From: Symbiodinium sp. CCMP2592
Taxonomy: Eukaryota > Sar > Dinophyceae > Suessiales > Symbiodiniaceae
DNA length: 64,000 bases
Assembly: GCA_905221615.1 (NCBI GenBank)
Contig: CAJNDT010005445.1
Coordinates: forward strand, 1,455,813-1,519,812
Direction: 5' to 3'
Part shown: piece by piece, positions 57,591-64,000 of the stretch
Layout: the number at the start of each line of letters is the position of its first letter
Numbering within the stretch: position 1 is the first letter of the stretch
Position numbers and translations under genes: made by a program
The notes under the pieces: generated by a model
Told to the model about the DNA's origin: nothing
The model's database searches: none
What the model saw: the letters and a program-made list of their open reading frames with translations, nothing else

Positions 57591-58225
57591 CTCCGGGTCT
57601 CGGCGTTTTTGATGTTGACATGGAGGCATCTGAGGCCTGCGAGGCTAAGCAGAAGCTGTGGTCTGAAGCCACGGAGCAGCAGAAAGAGCTCACGCTCAAG
57701 GCCGGCCTCAAGCCGCCGGAGCAAACTCCAGCACCTACCTCCTATGAGGTTGGAACAGCGGCCAATGCAGCCTTTCGTAAGGCTACTGTTGCTTTGAAGC
57801 TGCTCGGTGACAAGAAAATCAGCCTGCAAAAGCGTATCGACCATGCTAAGGAGCAGTACCATGCAAGATTGACTGACATGAAGCAGCTGCAGGAGAAAAT
57901 CGATGAGGCGCAGCAACAGGTTGCTGATGCGGGCAAGGAGCTCAATACCAAAGTTCTGGCCCAAAGCGAATCTTGGAACAGTGAAATTTCGCAGTTTCTT
58001 GATAAGTTTGGGATTTCCTTGACTGCGGAGCAACAGGCTCAGATTGCACAGGTGCGTGCCGGCACACAGACAGCTCCTGACAGCCAGGCTCCAAATCTGA
58101 AGGCGGAGGCACCACGCGCGACAGAGTCAGCCAAGAAGCCTGAGCTGCCGAATGGCCAGCGCGACGCCCGTTCGAGGTCGCCGCGGAAGGCACAGGATGC
58201 AGATGGCGAGAAGGAGGATCTGTAG
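57503..58225 (+). CDS. LINE ORF1, C-terminal part (coiled coil)
   Basis: Reliable coding begins near VPPPGLGVFDVDMEASEACE (about 57585). A long heptad-like helix follows (LQKRIDHAKEQYHARLTDMK, then LQEKIDEAQQQVADAGKEL), suggesting the trimer- or dimer-forming coiled coil usual in LINE ORF1 proteins, which package the RNA. The end is basic and Ser/Arg-rich (RSRSPRKAQD). The frame closes with TAG at 58223-58225, and ORF2 continues in the very same phase. The ATG at 57503 is probably not the real start, given the upstream zinc-ribbon part. Confidence 0.7.
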   Translation: MGEVDSRSPTGDRRSRVEASIRSAAALVPPPGLGVFDVDMEASEACEAKQKLWSEATEQQKELTLKAGLKPPEQTPAPTSYEVGTAANAAFRKATVALKLLGDKKISLQKRIDHAKEQYHARLTDMKQLQEKIDEAQQQVADAGKELNTKVLAQSESWNSEISQFLDKFGISLTAEQQAQIAQVRAGTQTAPDSQAPNLKAEAPRATESAKKPELPNGQRDARSRSPRKAQDADGEKEDL

Positions 58226-61200
58226 GAAAAGGGTGAGGGTCTGGGTTCTGTGGGTGTTTTAGGGGTCCCTTGGTTCTCTTCCTGGAGAAAGGTTTCTGAT
58301 TCCTTGGGTTGCTGTTCGCTTGTTGAAGCCCCTGCTTTAGCACTCCTGTCCCAGACCTGCGCCGAGCCTCAGATTTTGCAACATCAGCAGATCGCTGTCG
58401 ATACATCATGTTTGCTCTGTGCTGCGCCCCTGGCGTCCTCACGTAGTGTGAGTTTCCACGCTGGAGTTAGCACCACAGGACTGTGTTTTCCTTGCTGTCA
58501 GGTGGCGTCGGCTAGAAGCTGTGCTGCTCCTCATTTTGCCGCGCACTCATTCTCGGCAGAGCCTCCGTTGGCGCAAGGTTGGGTTGCTAGGTCTTCGGTT
58601 CAAATTTCGGGCTTGAAAGAAGGGGCGATGCAGCTTGCATGTCAGGACTGGTGTTGTGCATGCTGCCATACGCCTCTGTCAGTGCCCCCCTTTGCCCCTA
58701 GGCCTCCCGAGTCAGCTTTGTGCCAGCACTGCATGCCGAGTCAGAGTGAGAGTTTTCATTATCGCCGTGGCTTTTTTCTTGAATCTTGTGCGCTTTCAGG
58801 CCAACCTGTGCCCAGGATCCTTGATTACAGAGTGCCGGCCAGGGTCTTCCGCCACAGGCCGTCCACTTTGCCACTGTGCTGGAGTGTTTGTGCTTCCGCC
58901 CGGAGGCATGAAGGCACCCTTGAGACCAGGCCCATTTCTAGCCCGAACCCGTGTGCGCCTTCGGGAGTTTTCCCTAACCCCAATTTGCCCTTTGCGAGTG
59001 GAGATGCATCGGAGCTTGAAGAGCTTGTGCAAGGGTTGCCTCCTTGTTTGAGTTGTGGCCAGAATGCAGTGCTTGGTCAGCAGGATTTTCCTTGGATTAG
59101 GAGTTTTCTTTCAGCCAGCAGCAAGGTCATGTTACACCGTTCATGTGAGGACCTTGCCACGGCTGTCAGTGATGTACTCTGTTACTGCCCAGGGTGTTTG
59201 TGTCGCTGGGCGGACCGCTCCACCAGCACCGAGGGCCTGCCTCACATATCCGATTGCTTGTCAGGACCACGTTTCTTTCCAGCCAGTGCTGCTCAGGAGT
59301 GTGATGAACAGGGAGAGGTGTCTGGTTCGCAGAAGCTCGCAATAGTGTGGCCTACATGTATCAGAGCATTCTCGTATGGGCCTTCCACGAATCGGAAAAC
59401 CCCTGTATCCAGACGGGCCCGCAGGCGCCTCAACCGCCGATTGCGACACGTTCTTGAGGGTTCAGGGCCCTTATCAGATCCGATTTATCACGGTGGTGAT
59501 GTGCTTGAACCTTGTGCAGCGGCGTCAGTCCATGCAGAAGTGGTTGACGTTGATAGCTCCAGGTCGCAGGCTGGCCATGATCTTTCAGTACCGTTCCCTA
59601 CCCCGTGTGCTTCCCAGTCTTGGGACCCTAGCCCCAATTTTGATTGCTGGGATGCTACTCCTGGGCATTGCGGCATCGCTGGTGAATTGCGCGGGCGTCC
59701 TGACCAGGACCAGCATCTTTTGGGTTGCGCGGCAGCCAATCTTGATGCCATGAGGGCCCCCAGGGCCCAGGAGGAGGGTGGTCGTTACTGTAGTGGTGGT
59801 GGTTTCTTTCAGGAGGTGGTGTGCCCGCTGGGCGAGGGTCCTGGGGGTCGGACTTTTGGGATTGCTTCCCTTAATAGAGTTTCCCTCCAGGGTCCAGGAG
59901 GTGGGTATATCACACACGCGGAGGATTGGCCCTCAGGAGGAGGTGTGGCCGCTGGCCGAGGACCCTGGCGGGAGCAATACATTTCGTTGTCTGAGAATTC
60001 TAACTTTCATGATCATCCGGTTCCAGCATGCCCTGAGGCTGGTGACCAAAGGTATGCGATGTCCCATCCAAGCGCTGCTGTGCGCCCTGCAGGCTGCACT
60101 CAGGATGACCAGGTGCTTTTTGCGCCGTCCGCATACCCATCTTTAGGAGAAAATGCATTTTCACATAAAGAAGGGTCTGCAGGAGTTTCAGCAGTTCCAG
60201 CAGTTGCCAGTGAAGGGGAAATTTCGGGTTTAGCCGCTCCGGATGATGTGTCTGTCAAACATATTGCTTCAGTTGCGCGGCGGCAGAACGAGGGGCAGAA
60301 TGAGGTATTTCCAATTCCTAACCCCAACCCGTGTCAACAGGTCGGGCGAGTCGCTGAGGAAACCCTGGCCGTCCCTAACCCCAATTTGATTTCACAGCAG
60401 TCTGCGGCTTTGGAGGCTCTGAAGGCTGATGTGCTTGCTGGAGCTTCAGGCCCTTTGCTCTCAAAGGTTGAAAGCATGGAAAGTCAGGGCATCATCAGTG
60501 AGGGTACTTTCATGTGGAAGGCTGTTGAGCTTGCTGTTGAGACTCAGGAGGATGTGCCAAAGCATGTTGCATGTTGGGCTTTGGAAGATGCCTTAGCCAA
60601 TCTTTCATGCCAATCCCAGAGGCCCGAACTCAAGATTCTTAGCGCGAATGTGACATCATGGCGCAAAGCCCTGTGCCCCTGGATTGCACAACACCAACCT
60701 TCCCTGTGCCTTCTCCAGGAAACTCACTTGAGTCCAGATTTGCCTGATCTGCTTGATTCACAGCTGGGCCCGTTTGGGTACGCGGCGTTCAGTTTGCCGG
60801 GCCGTCGAACTGCTAAGGGCGGCGTCAGTGGCGGCCTGTCCATATGCTTCCGCAAGCACCTCAATCTCAGGAAGGTCCATCATTTTCTCCATGATGGAGT
60901 GGGGTTTCAGGCTGCCGCGCTTAGGCTTAGGGACACCGACTTATATGTTATCAACATTTACTTGAAGTCGGGTGAGGGTTTGCAGAGCCAGACTAATTCT
61001 TTGGTCCTTTCTAAGTTGATCCCTTTTCTTCGCTCGATTAAGGGTATATATTTTGTTTCGGGGGACTGGAATGAGGATTTCGAAACCGTTGCTGCGACCA
61101 GCTTGGGTCGGGAAGCTAAGGGCCGGTTTGTTGATGCAGGGGATTCCACATGTACCGGTGGTGGTAATATTGATTACGGGCTTATGTCCTCTTCTGTTGC

Positions 61201-64000
61201 AGCTGCAGCTAGCCTCTCCCTTGATTGGTGCACACCCTTTGCACCGCATGCGGCCCTCCATTGGACATTGGGCATGCATCAACTAGACTTCAAGGTGCCT
61301 CAGCTTGTGCCTTTTCGGCCATCGCCGTTGCAATCCCAGCCCTTCGTCTTGACTAGGCCCATTGATGAGGCAGGAGAGGCTGAGGCGGAGGCTTCATCTT
61401 CCCAGCATCCCAGGATGCTGGGTTTGGGCAGCCTTCGCAAAGGCCTCACCGAGTTATTTGCCAGTCTGAGTGAGGACGTTGAGCGTTCTGTTTATGGGGT
61501 TTGCCAAGGTAGGGGAGCCCAAGTCAGTGTTCACAGGCGGCCATTAATTCCCACTTGTGCTCCATGTTCAGGATGGGGAGGCTCGCAGGTTTCCTTTTGG
61601 CACCGAATGATTGTTTGGTTTGATGCTTGCCTTCGGAAGGTTCATGTTAGCAGCTTTGCAAAAACAGCTGCAAAGAATCTACGGTTGATGTGGCATGGAG
61701 ACCTTGACTCATGTGAGAAGTTTGCCCAGGATTTGCAGGCTCTCATTGACTGTTCCCTTGTTGACCGTGTTCCGCCATTGCTTGAGAGTGCCAAGGCTCA
61801 ACACCATTTTCACTCCAGTGCATGGCAGGCTTCCAAGAGTGCTTCCTACCTGCAGTGGTTGCGGCGGTCTACTGTGAAAGGTATGCGACCTCTATTCTTG
61901 AGCATCAAAGCTGAGGAAGCTGTCACCATCAGGCCGTTTTTAGATGCCCCGGTGCAGGAGCGCATATATCTTAGGTGGAGACAATGGCACGAACTTTGGT
62001 TCTACCCACCGGGCGTGAACCCTGAACTTCGTGCTGAGCTCCGAACCAAAGCAATAGAGCAGGCTGCACACCTTCCACCAATTTCGCTTGATAAGGCCAT
62101 TAAGTATTTCAGGAAGGTTCCAATAAAAGCTCCAGGTCTAGATGGATGGACTTGTGAGGTCCTCCGTAATCTTGATGCTGAAGCTGTGAAAGCCATTATC
62201 CAATTTTACCACCACTGCGAGCGTCAGGCGTCTTGGCCTGACCAATTGGTTTACGCTTTGATTGCCCTTTTGCCAAAAAATGAGAAGCGTGAAAGGCCAA
62301 TTGCTCTCCTTCATGTGTTGTACCGGGCATGGGTCAGATTGCGATGGCACTTAGTTGATGATTGGCAGCGCGCATACACCCACAAAGCAAGTTGGGATCA
62401 AGCGGTTCCAGGTGGGCAAGTTCTTGATGTTGCACTTTCAAGATTAATGCTAGGAGAGTCGGTTCGCCGCGACAAGCTGCACCTTATTTCCTTATTTGTT
62501 GATATGGAGACATTCTACGACAGGTGTCTCTTTGATGACATCATAAGTTCCGGAATCCGACTGTCGTATCCGCCCATCATTTTGCACCAAGCACTTTTGA
62601 CTTATCTTGGTCCCCGTGTTGTGCAGTCGGAAGGTGCCGTTTGCCCGCCTATATGGCCAGGGCGAGGTGTGCTTGCTGGGTGCCCAGCAGCACCATCGAT
62701 TACCAAACTCGTTATTCATCCAATCGCTGCTAAACTTGTGATGAAGCATAGCGTTTGTAACTTAGATGTTTGGGTCGATGACCTTTCCCTGGACACGATT
62801 AACAAATCCGCTTCAAAGGTCGCCAGTGACAGTCTTGTACTGTTTCGGGGGTTGAGGCAAGATTTTGTCGCAAAAGGGGCCCAGGTTTCTGTAACAAAAA
62901 CTTCTTTTGTCGCGTCTTCGGCGGAGGCGGCCAAAGCCTTGAATCGATTGCTTTCAGACGACGATCCCAAGGTTAAAACCATGGCGCGGGACTTAGGGGT
63001 CTCTTCTGCTGGCGCTCGCCGTAGGTTGCTCGGTCTGGCTGAGCAGAGGCGTCGCAAGGCAATGCAGCGTTCAAACAAGCTCAACAAACTTGGTGTTAAG
63101 TGCGTATCCCACAGAGTTCGCATTGTCCGGGCGTCAATTTGTTCCGCCGGGTTATGGGGACATCAGGCTGCTGGTGTGAGCCCCAAAAGACGCAAATGGT
63201 ATCGAACCCTGTGTGCCAAGCAAATTGGTCGTCAGAAGTTGGGTTCCATTGATATCACTTTCTTGTTGCATTGCCATAAATGTGAAGACCCTCATCTAAC
63301 TTTGCTGCGCCAGCACGTAAGGGCTGTTGCCAGGGTATTTCGTAGATGGCAAAGTGTGGATGCAGCCAAGTTTTCCAGTACGTGGTCCAGTATCTGGCTT
63401 TGGCTTTCAGCCTCTCCACACCCTTGGAAAAAGGTCAATGGGCCCATTGCGGCCCTTCAGGCCTACTTGATGGAACTTGGTGTCCAATGCCAACAGGGTT
63501 CCACTTGGACTCATGTGTCAGGCACTTTGCATGTTGACTGGACATGCCCAGATGCTACACGGTGTGTGTGGCACTGGCTTTTGCCAATTTGGGAAGGCGA
63601 GCGTTTGAAGCGGATTGCAACACTGGAGGGTTGCCATGACCTTGCATCGGGCATTGACCGCACTGTTCCATTGCGCCTTCTCAAACGTCGGTTTTTTCAC
63701 AAGTCCACTCGTGTTAATTTGCAAGCCCTCTGGCAAGGTGCTCTGGTTGGCTCTTCCAAGCCGGGATGGTGCAGGTTGTGTAAGTGCTCTCTTTCTTTGC
63801 AGCACGTTCTGTGGGACTGTCCCTTCACTTCCCAGAAGTTTCCAGAGCCACCGCACCTCGCCAAAAAGCGTGAACTCTTTCCCTGGCCTAGTTTGTGGTT
63901 AAGAGGTTTAGTCCCCAAGGCTGCCACACAACTTGACACGCGCGGTGTGGCCACTGGCTTTGTTTACGAGGGCCTGTGGACTGGCCCCCACAGTGTCATT
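58226..64000 (+). CDS. LINE ORF2: Cys-rich region, endonuclease, reverse transcriptase, CCHC (partial, runs off the edge)
   Basis: I translated this phase line by line: it is open from 58226 to 64000 (1925 codons, no stop). The first ATG is at 58628. The first about 790 codons are rich in CxxC pairs (CLLCAAP, LCQHCMPS, CLSCGQN, CYCPGCLC) and PNPN motifs. From 60638 comes an AP-type endonuclease: LSANVTSW (N at 60647), LLQETHL (E at 60719), VSGDWNE (D at 61064); the usual SDH end is altered (APHAALHW near 61241). RT follows: KAPGLDGW (62126), RPIALL, FVDMETFYD (catalytic D at 62501), GVLAGCPAAP, and VWVDDL (D at 62777 and 62780). A zinc knuckle C-x2-C-x7-H-x4-C lies at 63770-63820. It cuts target DNA and copies LINE RNA into it. 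Key RT residues are intact, so the copy may be functional. Confidence 0.9.

Larger units (their letters stand above)
56894..64000 (+). mobile_element. LINE (non-LTR retrotransposon), right end outside window
   Basis: From the spliced-leader relic through ORF1 (zinc ribbon, coiled coil) to ORF2 (Cys-rich N-terminus, AP-type endonuclease, reverse transcriptase, CCHC knuckle). The 3' UTR, tail and target duplication lie beyond 64000. A copy starting with a spliced leader would be full length at its 5' end, unlike most LINE insertions. Confidence 0.85.

Overview
The window looks like nuclear DNA of a dinoflagellate, probably of the Symbiodinium type (the genus is inference). Three things support this. 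Tandem copies of the last 15 nt of the dinoflagellate spliced leader (CCATTTTGGCTCAAG) are present at 56894-56923, and a decayed set lies at 28399-28453. TTTAGGG/CCCTAAA telomere-type repeats are scattered through the left 20 kb. The retroelement polyproteins have the expanded, domain-rich form I associate with dinoflagellates. There is no bacterial-type operon, rRNA, tRNA or CRISPR array that I can support.

Layout. 1-25 kb is gene-poor: degenerate TTTAGGG tracts, microsatellites, a 660-bp palindromic tandem array (10855-11515), several hairpin or inverted-repeat elements (13015, 16375, 20285, 21176), and one convincing small gene, a minus-strand RRM protein (13108-13698). 26.5-28.4 kb holds broken minus-strand coding sequence of unknown function. 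28459-37531 is a complete, apparently very young Ty1/copia retrotransposon: 198-bp LTRs that I read as identical, a 5-bp target duplication, a primer-binding site and one 2814-codon gag-pol frame. It sits directly after the decayed spliced-leader relic. 38307-43643 is a frame-broken plus-strand gene ending in a complete-looking C5-cytosine DNA methyltransferase domain. 43612-45069 is a minus-strand remnant of a DIRS/Ngaro-like retroelement (RNase H end) with a 200-bp direct repeat. 45291-54368 is a second copia-type gag-pol frame (3025 codons) with large inserts. 54596-55882 encodes a kinase-like protein. From the spliced-leader relic at 56894 to the right edge runs a LINE: zinc-ribbon/coiled-coil ORF1, then a very long ORF2 with endonuclease, reverse transcriptase and CCHC knuckle that leaves the window still open.

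How it fits together. From 28 kb rightward nearly everything is retroelement, mostly on the plus strand. The striking common theme is DNA-base modification. Copia-1 carries a methyltransferase-like domain plus a 2-oxoglutarate/Fe(II) dioxygenase domain of TET/JBP appearance between protease and integrase. The neighbouring gene is a DNMT. Copia-2 carries another methyltransferase-like domain after RNase H. Dinoflagellate DNA is known to be rich in 5-methylcytosine and 5-hydroxymethyluracil, and cytosine methyltransferases captured by retrotransposons have been reported in Symbiodinium, so self-modification of element DNA is a reasonable hypothesis. The dioxygenase pairing is the part most worth testing.
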